Below are positions 1 through 5,723 of a DNA stretch of 5,723 nucleotides, in pieces. Position 1 is the stretch's first letter; each line of letters starts with the position of its first letter. The position numbers and the translations under genes are program-made. This stretch comes from an uncultured Gammaproteobacteria bacterium. GTDB lineage: Bacteria; Pseudomonadota; Gammaproteobacteria; Arenicellales; Poriferihabitantaceae. The DNA lies in the NCBI GenBank assembly GCA_938021685.1, contig CALIFM010000140.1, positions 1-5,723 of the forward strand, given 5' to 3'. The notes beneath the pieces were generated by a model. It did not search any database. It saw only the letters and a list, made by a program, of their open reading frames with translations, and had not been told where the DNA came from.

Positions 1-119
1 CAACCGTAAGTGACGAAAAAGTATTTTATCGCTTCAAGCTACTGAACAAAAAACGCGGCCGCGTTTCGGTGGTGGTAATCGACCCAAATGAGCCTAACTT
101 AACAACTCTGGATAACTAA
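1..119 (+). CDS. C-terminal end of a probable PepSY-domain protein (5' truncated by window edge)
   Basis: Reading from base 3 there is an open frame of 38 codons ending in TAA at 117-119; the other two forward frames stop within the first 14 bases. The visible peptide contains FYRFKLLNKKRGRVSVVVID, which has the strand-loop-strand pattern at the end of PepSY domains (aromatic/basic strand, a turn rich in K/G/R, then a run of valines and ID). Small PepSY proteins encoded directly upstream of PhoP-like regulator genes are common in gammaproteobacteria, and the stop lies only 2 bp before the next ATG, so cotranscription with the regulator is very likely. PepSY proteins are usually exported, but the signal peptide would lie outside the window. 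The family call is inference from a short fragment; that this is the end of a coding region is better supported than its name. Confidence 0.55.
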   Translation, partial: TVSDEKVFYRFKLLNKKRGRVSVVVIDPNEPNLTTLDN

Positions 120-121
120 AC

Positions 122-796
122 ATGCGTTTATTAATTGTTGAAGACGAACCGAATTTACGCACTCAACTTGAAGCAAAATTTCGCCAAGCAGGCTATGCGG
201 TTGATTCCTCTGGTGACGGCGAAGAAGGCTTATACTATGCCTCTGAGTACCCAATTGACTTAGCGATCATTGACTTAGGCTTGCCTAAGATGACCGGCAT
301 TGAGTTGATCAAAAACTTGCGCAAATTGGGCAAAGACGTACCTGTGCTGATTCTAACGGCTCGTAACAAGTGGCAAGACAAAGTAGAAGGCCTTGAAGCC
401 GGTGCAGATGACTACTTAGCTAAGCCATTTCACTTTGAAGAATTGGCTGCTCGGGTTAAAGCTCTAATCCGCCGCGCTGCAGGTCAAGCCGACCCACTGA
501 TTACTGTGGGTGATATCAGCTTAAACACTACTACTCAAGACGTCAAATATAAAGATAAACTGCTTGACTTGACTGCTTATGAGTACCGCTTATTGCATTA
601 TTTAATGCTTAATGCTGGCAAAGTAATTTCCAAAATGGAGCTAACCGAGCATTTGTATGATGAAGACGCTGATCGCGATAGCAATGTGATCGAAGTATTT
701 ATTCGTCGTCTGCGCAAAAAGCTCGATCCAGACGGCACACTTGAGCCTATCGAAACACTGCGTGGCCGCGGCTATCGCTTTGTGATCCTAACTTAA
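122..796 (+). CDS. phoP: PhoP-like two-component response regulator (OmpR/PhoB family)
   Basis: Cytoplasmic transcription factor switched by aspartate phosphorylation, the expected partner of the kinase encoded downstream. At 224 aa it matches the usual length of PhoP. Residues 1-115 form the receiver domain: acidic pair E7/D8, phospho-acceptor D51 in IIDLGLPKMTG, switch T79, and K101 in the KPF motif. The stretch TARNKWQDKVEGLEAGADDY is very close to E. coli PhoP. Residues about 125-222 are a winged-helix DNA-binding domain, with LTAYEYRLLHYL, the recognition-helix region SNVIEVFIRRLRKKL and the C-terminal wing RGRGYRF. The ATG lies 2 bp after the upstream stop; a weak Shine-Dalgarno TGGA (109-112) sits 9 nt before it. 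Closeness to PhoP suggests an envelope- or cation-related regulon, but the target genes and signal are not shown here. The domain assignment is certain; orthology to enterobacterial PhoP is likely. Confidence 0.93.
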   Translation: MRLLIVEDEPNLRTQLEAKFRQAGYAVDSSGDGEEGLYYASEYPIDLAIIDLGLPKMTGIELIKNLRKLGKDVPVLILTARNKWQDKVEGLEAGADDYLAKPFHFEELAARVKALIRRAAGQADPLITVGDISLNTTTQDVKYKDKLLDLTAYEYRLLHYLMLNAGKVISKMELTEHLYDEDADRDSNVIEVFIRRLRKKLDPDGTLEPIETLRGRGYRFVILT

Positions 797-816
797 CAAG
801 CTATCCCATTTATATA

Positions 817-855
817 CGCCTAGCCTGCACCAAGCAAAGCCTGCTAAGCTAGGCG
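817..855 (+). promoter_or_regulatory. Inverted repeat ending one base before the kinase start codon; candidate translation-control hairpin
   Basis: CGCCTAGC at 817-824 is the exact reverse complement of GCTAGGCG at 848-855, with a 23-nt loop between. The right arm contains the only Shine-Dalgarno-like bases before the kinase (AGG at 851-853) and ends one base before its ATG at 857. If the hairpin forms in the mRNA it would hide the ribosome-binding region. No T-run follows, so it is not a rho-independent terminator. The loop also holds most of a direct repeat of AGCCTGC (822-828 and 838-844). The repeat is seen directly; a regulatory role is inference. Confidence 0.45.
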
Positions 856-856
856 C

Positions 857-2233
857 ATGAACTCCTTACGTCGGCGCATTCTATTCGCCACTTTTGGCAC
901 CATCATCCTGTTTTTATTGCTAGCAGGCATTGCGCTAGACAAAGCTTTCCAGCGCGTCATTCGATCTAGTATTAATAGCCAGCTACAAGGCATGACCTAT
1001 GCCTTATTGGCCTCAGGCGAGCTCGACGCACAAGGAAAGCTACAGCTACCCACCCAGCTACCGCAGACCGATATTCTTATCCCGGGCTCAGGTCTAATTG
1101 CAGTTATCATTGATGATCAAGGCAAGGTCACTTGGCGCTCGCCCTCATCCCTTGGTGAAACCCTGCCACCACTAGCTCCATTGCCACCAGGTCGTTCGTT
1201 TTTTGATCCTGCTAAAGAGCAGAAAATGGCGCCTTTCATTTTCAGCTTTGGCTCAATTTGGGGCAACGAGCAAGTAGCCGATCAGCGCCTTACCTTCTCC
1301 TATATCCAATCTAAGGATTCGTACTTAAAACAAATTGCTGGCTACCGTGAAACACTGATTCAATGGCTGGGTGGCGGCGCTTTGTTAGTTTTATTGCTTC
1401 ACGGCATTGTGGTGCTACGCGAGCTGCGACCACTATCTAGGGTAGTTAGAGAGATTGATAAAATCGAACAAGGCCAAAGCGACCAGCTATCCGAAGGCTA
1501 CCCTGATGAACTTGCACATCTGACTGGACGCATCAATCGTTTTATAAAGAACGAGCGCGCTCAAATGCAGCAATATCGCCATGGTCTTGATGATTTAGCG
1601 CATAGCTTAAAAACTCCACTAGCAGTGATTCGTGGGCTGGACATTGAAGATGCCAAAACCATCCGCAAAGCGGATACAAGCAAGCAACTGCGTTTGCAAG
1701 TTGATCGGATGAGCGAAATCATTGATTATCAGCTTAAACGCGCTGCTGGCGCCGGCAAACAAACACTGGGCCAAAACGCAGTAGTTATCCATCCAATCAT
1801 CGAAGGCACTGGCAACTCTTTACGCAAGGTGTACGCTGATAAAGACATTGCATTCAGTTTTGAGTGTGCCCCTGATATTAGTGTACGAATCAATAAAGAT
1901 GACTTGTACGAAATGATCGGAAATTTGACCGATAACGCTTTTAAGTGGGCCAAAAGCAGAGTACACATTAATTGCCGCCTTGAACAAGCTAAAAACAAGG
2001 CCAGCTGCTTAGTCATTACCGTTGAGGACGATGGCCCTGGAGTGAGCCCTGCTGTGGCTAAGCTTATCATTAAGCGCGGAGTGCGTGCCGATGAACAAAC
2101 TCCCGGTCAAGGCATTGGTTTGGCCGTGATAAATAATATCCTAGAACAAGTCGACGGCCGATTATTAATCAGCAAAAGCACCACATTAGGCGGCGCCAAA
2201 ATTGAACTTGAATTACCAGCAAGTAAGCACTAA
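857..2233 (+). CDS. phoQ: PhoQ-like sensor histidine kinase
   Basis: Inner-membrane sensor kinase that should autophosphorylate on histidine and pass phosphate to the upstream PhoP-like regulator. Length is 458 aa against about 486 for E. coli PhoQ. Order: short basic N-terminus; TM1 about 8-26; periplasmic sensor about 30-165; TM2 about 168-187; HAMP-like linker about 188-240 starting LRELRPLSRVV; dimerisation/phosphoacceptor helix with DLAHSLKTPLAVI, phospho-acceptor H249 and T253; ATPase domain with N-box GNLTDNAFKWA (N360), G1 box VEDDGPGV (391-396) and G2 box GQGIGLAV (417-424). The cytoplasmic half strongly resembles PhoQ, including HSLKTPLAV in place of the usual HE[LM]RTPL. The periplasmic part does not show the run of acidic residues that binds divalent cations and peptides in E. 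coli PhoQ, so the stimulus may differ. A stop codon lies in frame just upstream (845-847) and the next Met is residue 46, after TM1, so ATG 857 is the start. Confidence 0.92.
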   Translation: MNSLRRRILFATFGTIILFLLLAGIALDKAFQRVIRSSINSQLQGMTYALLASGELDAQGKLQLPTQLPQTDILIPGSGLIAVIIDDQGKVTWRSPSSLGETLPPLAPLPPGRSFFDPAKEQKMAPFIFSFGSIWGNEQVADQRLTFSYIQSKDSYLKQIAGYRETLIQWLGGGALLVLLLHGIVVLRELRPLSRVVREIDKIEQGQSDQLSEGYPDELAHLTGRINRFIKNERAQMQQYRHGLDDLAHSLKTPLAVIRGLDIEDAKTIRKADTSKQLRLQVDRMSEIIDYQLKRAAGAGKQTLGQNAVVIHPIIEGTGNSLRKVYADKDIAFSFECAPDISVRINKDDLYEMIGNLTDNAFKWAKSRVHINCRLEQAKNKASCLVITVEDDGPGVSPAVAKLIIKRGVRADEQTPGQGIGLAVINNILEQVDGRLLISKSTTLGGAKIELELPASKH

Positions 2234-2260
2234 TTTAATTATGAAACATCGGCCCATACT

Positions 2261-2290
2261 TTGTTAATACCAAGCCTGCCACTGTATACA
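2261..2290 (+). promoter_or_regulatory. Candidate sigma70 promoter for the FMN reductase gene
   Basis: TTGTTA (2261-2266) can serve as a -35 and TATACA (2285-2290) as a -10, separated by 18 bp, each matching four of six consensus bases. The expected transcript start near 2297 would give a leader of about 27 nt before ATG 2324. The -10 lies inside a perfect 8-bp palindrome, TGTATACA (2283-2290). The rest of the 90-bp gap between the kinase and this gene shows no terminator-like hairpin with a T-run. This is a prediction from base matches only. Confidence 0.35.
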
Positions 2291-2323
2291 TTTACATATC
2301 AATCTAAAAACCAAACGTAATTC

Positions 2324-2866
2324 ATGAATCTTCTCGCCTACGGCGCCAGCAACAGCCGCCTCTCAATCAATAAAGCACTTGTCACTTACGCTGCACAGCT
2401 TTTGCAAGTACAGTCTGAAAATATTGAAGTAGAGATACTTGATCTGAATGATTTTGAGATGCCTATCTATAGCCACGAACGTGAGCAAGACCATGGCATC
2501 CCAGATTTAGCACAGCAATTTTATAAAAAAATTGGCGCAGCAGACGCACTAATGGTGTCGTTTGCCGAGCATAACGGTCATTATAGTGCCGCCTATAAAA
2601 ATTTATTCGACTGGGCTTCGCGCATCAACGTCAAGGTATATCAAAACAAGCCAGCGGTCATTATGTCTACTTCGCCTGGCCGTGGCGGCGCAAATAGTGT
2701 GCTAACAGCAGCAAAAGCATCAACACCCTTCTTTGGTATGGATATTAAAGCAGATTTATCAGTGCCCAGTTTTAATGATCAATTTACGCTTGAAGACGGG
2801 CAAATTGTCAATGCAGAAAATGCCATCCGAGAACAACTGCTGCAAGCAGTGCAAAGCTTGGTTTAA
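2324..2866 (+). CDS. NAD(P)H-dependent FMN reductase / quinone reductase-like flavoprotein
   Basis: Cytoplasmic flavodoxin-fold oxidoreductase of the NADPH-dependent FMN reductase family (the broad group that includes ChrR/YieF), expected to bind FMN and use NAD(P)H to reduce flavin, quinones or similar acceptors. At 180 aa it has the usual family length. The FMN phosphate-binding loop is GASNSRLSINKAL (7-19). The second signature, FAEHNGHYSAAYKNLFDWAS (80-99), corresponds to the family's E-[YH]-N...KN..DW motif around the isoalloxazine ring. STSPGRGGAN (115-124) is the third flavin-contact loop. There is no signal peptide. No clear Shine-Dalgarno precedes ATG 2324, but the FMN loop begins at residue 7, as is normal, which supports this start. 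It is on the same strand as the two-component genes but 90 bp away with its own candidate promoter, so a functional link to them is unproven. The physiological substrate cannot be told from sequence. Confidence 0.88.
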   Translation: MNLLAYGASNSRLSINKALVTYAAQLLQVQSENIEVEILDLNDFEMPIYSHEREQDHGIPDLAQQFYKKIGAADALMVSFAEHNGHYSAAYKNLFDWASRINVKVYQNKPAVIMSTSPGRGGANSVLTAAKASTPFFGMDIKADLSVPSFNDQFTLEDGQIVNAENAIREQLLQAVQSLV

Positions 2867-2906
2867 CTGTCTTCATCTAGGACTTGTCTAAACCTGTTGG
2901 TATCGC

Positions 2907-2922
2907 AGCTTAGCTTAGCTAA
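2907..2922. repeat. Short AGCTT-period repeat overlapping the radC stop codon
   Basis: The plus strand reads AGCTTAGCTTAGCTAA, almost three units of a 5-bp period, ending in the palindrome TTAGCTAA. The radC stop codon (plus-strand TTA at 2915-2917) is inside it. A 5-bp stem with a 3-nt loop can be drawn (TTAGC 2910-2914 with GCTAA 2918-2922), but no T-run follows on either strand. It lies at the convergent end of the FMN reductase and radC genes, whose stops are 48 bp apart. No function is assigned. Confidence 0.3.
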
Positions 2923-3646
2923 TCGAATCAAACTCTGGCAATATACCTAATTCGGCAAAGCTCAGGCTTTGGTCGTCGGCAACGATAATATGGTCCAACA
3001 CGCGTATATCAATCAGCCCTAATGCTTGTACCAAACGTTGCGTTAGTGCCTTATCTTGCGCCGAGGCCTGCAAATGACCACTGGGGTGGTTGTGCGCCAA
3101 AATGACCGAACTGGATTGATGTCGCAAAGCCAGCTCCACTACCTTGCGCGGATGCACGTAAGCATCTTTAACCGTGCCGCGGCTAACCAGTGCCGGAAAG
3201 ATTACTCGTAAGCGACTGTCTAAGCACAGCAAATAAAACACTTCGGTGCGTCGACCAATTAGCAAAGGCTTCACATACTCAGCTACCGCACGCGCCGAAT
3301 TTAAAATTGGTTGGTCGCGTTTGATACGGTCATGTAGATAACGCCGCGTCAACGCTGGCATCAGGCTGAGCAACACCGCTGCTTGTTGACCCACACCTGT
3401 CACTTGCTGCAGCTCACCAAGGTCGGCGTCCAGCACTGCAGACAAGCTACCAAAGCGCTTCATTAAATGATGGGCAATACGATTGGTATCGCCGCGCGCT
3501 AAGGCGTAATACAACAGCAACTCCAGCACTTCGTGGTCGTGTAAGTCGCCAAGGCCTGCATGGGCATAGCGGTCACGCAATCGTTGCCGATGGCCTTTGT
3601 TCACATTTTCTGCACTACGTGCTGCTGGTTTAAGCTGATCTTGCAT
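2915..3646 (-). CDS. radC: RadC-family JAMM/MPN+ protein (GHR-type N-terminal domain)
   Basis: Full-length RadC-family protein of 243 aa counted from ATG 3646. Residues about 18-70 form the N-terminal UPF0758 domain, beginning KGHRQRLRDRY and continuing DHEVLELLLYYAL and RFGSLSAVLDA. A helix-hairpin-helix-like segment, LGELQQVTGVGQQAAVLL, lies at 76-93. The C-terminal JAMM domain has E135 and the metal-binding signature HNHPSG...S..D (H185, H187, S195, D198), then DHIIVADDQSLSFAELGIL. The putative metal ligands are intact, so a metallohydrolase fold is expected; the biochemical role of RadC is unresolved, and the original radC102 repair mutation was traced to recG. An in-frame TTG at 3676 would add 10 residues, but conservation begins well after the ATG and no Shine-Dalgarno suits the TTG, so I prefer the ATG. 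It lies 41 bp after rep on the same strand, probably in the same operon. Confidence 0.9.
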   Translation of the reverse strand: MQDQLKPAARSAENVNKGHRQRLRDRYAHAGLGDLHDHEVLELLLYYALARGDTNRIAHHLMKRFGSLSAVLDADLGELQQVTGVGQQAAVLLSLMPALTRRYLHDRIKRDQPILNSARAVAEYVKPLLIGRRTEVFYLLCLDSRLRVIFPALVSRGTVKDAYVHPRKVVELALRHQSSSVILAHNHPSGHLQASAQDKALTQRLVQALGLIDIRVLDHIIVADDQSLSFAELGILPEFDSIS

Positions 3647-3652
3647 GATAAA

Positions 3653-3680
3653 AATATAACAAATTTTTCTGCTCAATCAA
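3653..3680 (-). promoter_or_regulatory. Candidate internal promoter for radC, placing the transcript start on its ATG
   Basis: On the minus strand TTGATT (3680-3675) and TATATT (3658-3653) form a -35/-10 pair with a 16-bp spacer, matching four and five of six consensus bases. Exactly six bases (TTTATC) separate the -10 from the ATG at 3646, so the usual start site seven bases after the -10 would be the A of that ATG. No Shine-Dalgarno is visible before the ATG. The element overlaps the alternative TTG start codon (3676-3674) and the 3' junction of rep. The bases are seen directly; promoter activity is inference, and AT-rich junctions can match by chance. Confidence 0.4.
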
Positions 3681-3687
3681 CAACCAA

Positions 3688-5697
3688 TTAATCACCCAAG
3701 ATATTACGCAGGTTGGCGATCTGCATACGTCCCGTGTTTTGCTGAGCTTGCGCATCCGGCTTATTAGCATCGTCCCAATCCAATTCTTCTTGTGGCAATT
3801 CTTGCAAAAAGCGGCTAGGCATGCACTCTACTGTTTCACCAAAACGTTGGCGTTTCATGGCGTACGACAAGCATAGACTACGCATCGCGCGGGTTATGCC
3901 CACATAGAGCAAACGGCGCTCTTCCTGCACACTACCCTCGTCCACTGAAACCCGATGCGGCAAAATATCCTCTTCTACACCCACCAAAAACACATGGTTG
4001 AACTCCAGCCCCTTAGCAGCATGTAACGTCATCATGCTCAGCTGATCAAACTCGCTATCCTCTTCTTGCTTATCTAGAATATCACGCAACATCAACTTGG
4101 CGACCATATCGCTTAAGCTCAACGATTCAGCGCCATCTTTTTGCATCGAGCACATCCAATCCAGCAACTCACGCACATTGTTCCAGCGCCGTTGTGCTTG
4201 CTCAAGGTCGCCCGCATCTTGCAAAAAACGTTCATATCCTACTGCCTCAATCAGACTTTCAAATACACCAATCGGGTCACCCTTTTCTGCATCACTCCCC
4301 CATTGCACCAACTGCTGACAAAAGCCCACCAAGGTTTGATGCGCTTTGTTTTTCAGCTCTGTTTTTAGCTCAGGGTCAAAAGCTGCTTCGAACATACTGG
4401 CACCGCGCGCCGTGGCAAACTGCGCGAGCTTTTCAATGCTGGTCGGCCCTATTCCGCGGCGCGGGGTATTCACTACGCGTAAAAAAGCACGGTCGTCATC
4501 AGGGTTGGTTAACAAACGCAAATAAGCCAGCATATCGCGAATTTCACTGCGGTCAAAAAATGATAGACCGCCGCTGATGTAATACGGTATACGCATCTCA
4601 CGCAGTGCCTTTTCAAATACCCGTGCCTGGTGGTTGCTGCGGTATAAAATGGCAAAATCTTTAAATCGCGCGTTGTGGTCCAGCTGTAAGCCCAAAATGG
4701 CCGACACCACCCGCTGCGCTTCGTGGTGCTCGTTCTGCGCAGACATCACTTTAATAGCATCACCGTAGCCCAGCTCGCTCCACAAGTTTTTTTCATATGG
4801 CCGTTGATTATTCGCGATCAACGCATTCGCGATCTTTAAAATGCGCCCCGCCGAGCGGTAATTCTGCTCCAACTTTACTACCTCTAAGTTGGGGTAATCC
4901 ACTTGCAGTTGAGCAATATTCTCAGGTAAGGCGCCGCGCCAGCCGTAAATCGATTGATCATCATCACCAACGACAGTAAGGCCTGCGCCATCACCCGCCA
5001 AGGCACGCACAAAATCGTACTGTGCGCCATTAGTGTCTTGGTATTCATCTACCAACACATAGCGATAGGTTGCTTGCCATCGCTTACGTACAGCTTCATT
5101 AGCTTGCAATAAAGCACTGGGCATCAAGATTAAATCGTCCAAGTCAACCGTATTGCAACTACTCAAATAGCTTTCATACTTAGGGTAAATAGCAATCGCA
5201 GCATTCATAATAGGCCCCGTGCCCGCCATTTTTAATTGGCTGGCCTGCACCCCTGCATTTTTCCATGCTGAAATTTGCCCATGCACTTTTTCGTAAACAG
5301 TGGTGTCGGCGCTTAAATCGCCGCGCATTAAATCGCACACCAAACTCACGCCGTCACGCGGATCCATTAAGCTAAAGCCTTCACGCAAACCCACATGCTG
5401 TGCCTCAGCGCGTAATAGCTTCAAACCCAATGAATGAAAAGTGGAAACAGTTAAGCCATGGGTTTCGTTTTTATCTTGCAGTAAAGCACCAACGCGCTTT
5501 TTCATCTCGCGCGCAGCCTTGTTAGTAAAGGTTACTGCCACTATATGCGTAGGCGATACCGCGCGTTTTTGAATCAGCCAAGCAATTTTTTGAGTAATCA
5601 CCCGCGTCTTACCACTGCCAGCACCGGCTAATACCAACAACGGCGTACCCAAGTGCTTGCAAGCCGCGGATTGCGGCGGATTAAGACGGTCGCTCAT
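3688..5697 (-). CDS. rep: ATP-dependent DNA helicase Rep (superfamily 1A, UvrD/Rep/PcrA)
   Basis: A 3'-to-5' single-strand DNA translocase and helicase that, as known for E. coli Rep, works at the replication fork with DnaB to remove bound proteins and help restart. Length is 669 aa against 673 for E. coli Rep, and similarity runs end to end. SF1A motifs are complete: Q-motif Q9 in LNPPQ; Walker A AGAGSGKT (24-31); Ia VTFTNKAAREM (55-65); Ib region STFHSLG (85-91); II LVDEYQDT (D217, E218); III VVGDDDQSIYGWRGA (242-256); IV LEQNYRS (276-282); V MTLHAAKGLEF (556-566); VI EERRLLYVGITRA (592-604). Rep is favoured over UvrD by RLNP at the start, SELGYG, and the C-terminal ending RMQIANLRNILGD, which aligns with the SHLANLKAMM tail of E. 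coli Rep. The start ATG matches E. coli Rep's N-terminus to within two residues. No strong Shine-Dalgarno is visible, and the promoter is probably at or beyond the window edge (only 26 bp remain). radC follows on the same strand. Confidence 0.97.
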   Translation of the reverse strand: MSDRLNPPQSAACKHLGTPLLVLAGAGSGKTRVITQKIAWLIQKRAVSPTHIVAVTFTNKAAREMKKRVGALLQDKNETHGLTVSTFHSLGLKLLRAEAQHVGLREGFSLMDPRDGVSLVCDLMRGDLSADTTVYEKVHGQISAWKNAGVQASQLKMAGTGPIMNAAIAIYPKYESYLSSCNTVDLDDLILMPSALLQANEAVRKRWQATYRYVLVDEYQDTNGAQYDFVRALAGDGAGLTVVGDDDQSIYGWRGALPENIAQLQVDYPNLEVVKLEQNYRSAGRILKIANALIANNQRPYEKNLWSELGYGDAIKVMSAQNEHHEAQRVVSAILGLQLDHNARFKDFAILYRSNHQARVFEKALREMRIPYYISGGLSFFDRSEIRDMLAYLRLLTNPDDDRAFLRVVNTPRRGIGPTSIEKLAQFATARGASMFEAAFDPELKTELKNKAHQTLVGFCQQLVQWGSDAEKGDPIGVFESLIEAVGYERFLQDAGDLEQAQRRWNNVRELLDWMCSMQKDGAESLSLSDMVAKLMLRDILDKQEEDSEFDQLSMMTLHAAKGLEFNHVFLVGVEEDILPHRVSVDEGSVQEERRLLYVGITRAMRSLCLSYAMKRQRFGETVECMPSRFLQELPQEELDWDDANKPDAQAQQNTGRMQIANLRNILGD

Positions 5698-5723
5698 GGT
5701 GACTTATTTAATGGGGGCTATCG

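Noticed and set aside
793..818. Separate promoter for the kinase (TTAACA at 793-798 with TATACG at 813-818)
   Set aside because: The spacer is only 14 bp and the -10 match is poor; readthrough from the regulator is simpler.
1729..2070. Minus-strand open frame of 113 codons inside the kinase gene
   Set aside because: Lies wholly antisense to the conserved ATPase-domain coding region and its translation shows no recognisable domain; it is a shadow frame.
822..2279. Three copies of AGCCTGC in the two plus-strand intergenic gaps (822-828, 838-844, 2273-2279) as a shared operator
   Set aside because: The copies have no regular spacing or shared flanks, GCCTGC is also frequent in coding sequence here, and one reverse-complement copy lies inside the regulator gene (188-194).
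2867..2922. Bidirectional terminator between the convergent FMN reductase and radC genes
   Set aside because: Expected by position, but the only stem found is 5 bp (2910-2922) without a T-run on either strand; no other good hairpin was seen.
3647..3676. TTG at 3676 as the radC start, adding 10 residues
   Set aside because: The extra residues fall outside the conserved region, TTG is a rare start and no suitably spaced Shine-Dalgarno precedes it; the ATG at 3646 is preferred, though not proven.
4097..4979. Several plus-strand open frames of 60-127 codons opposite rep
   Set aside because: All are antisense to strongly conserved Rep coding sequence, overlap one another in different frames, and show no domain-like composition.
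5711..5723. ATG at 5711 on the plus strand as the start of a divergent gene
   Set aside because: Only four codons remain before the window ends and no Shine-Dalgarno is seen; it cannot be supported.

Overview
The window looks like ordinary chromosomal DNA from a gammaproteobacterium. It carries a PhoP/PhoQ-type two-component system and a full-length Rep helicase, both closely resembling the enterobacterial proteins in their motifs. I see no transposase, integrase, tRNA, rRNA, CRISPR array or phage gene. The genus cannot be fixed from the sequence alone.

Plus strand, left part (1-2233): the 3' end of a small protein that is probably a PepSY-domain protein lies 2 bp before a PhoP-like response regulator (122-796). 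A PhoQ-like sensor histidine kinase (857-2233) follows after 60 bp. Spacing and shared strand suggest one operon: a small exported or periplasmic protein, an inner-membrane sensor and a DNA-binding regulator. The 60-bp gap contains a perfect 8-bp inverted repeat whose right arm ends one base before the kinase start codon.

Plus strand, middle (2324-2866): a flavodoxin-fold NAD(P)H-dependent FMN reductase, preceded by a plausible promoter, so probably its own transcription unit. No rho-independent terminator was recognised in the 90-bp gap before it or in the 48-bp gap after it.

Minus strand, right part (5697-2915): Rep helicase is followed 41 bp downstream by a RadC-family JAMM protein. They read towards the flavin reductase gene and probably form a rep-radC operon. 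RadC also has a candidate promoter of its own, whose spacing would put the transcript start exactly on the preferred ATG. Its N-terminal domain resembles the GHR-type RadC familiar from Firmicutes more than E. coli RadC.

I did not find a convincing new system. The points most worth a second look are the kinase's periplasmic sensor (no PhoQ acidic cluster), the hairpin at the kinase start, the possible leaderless radC transcript and the RadC subtype.
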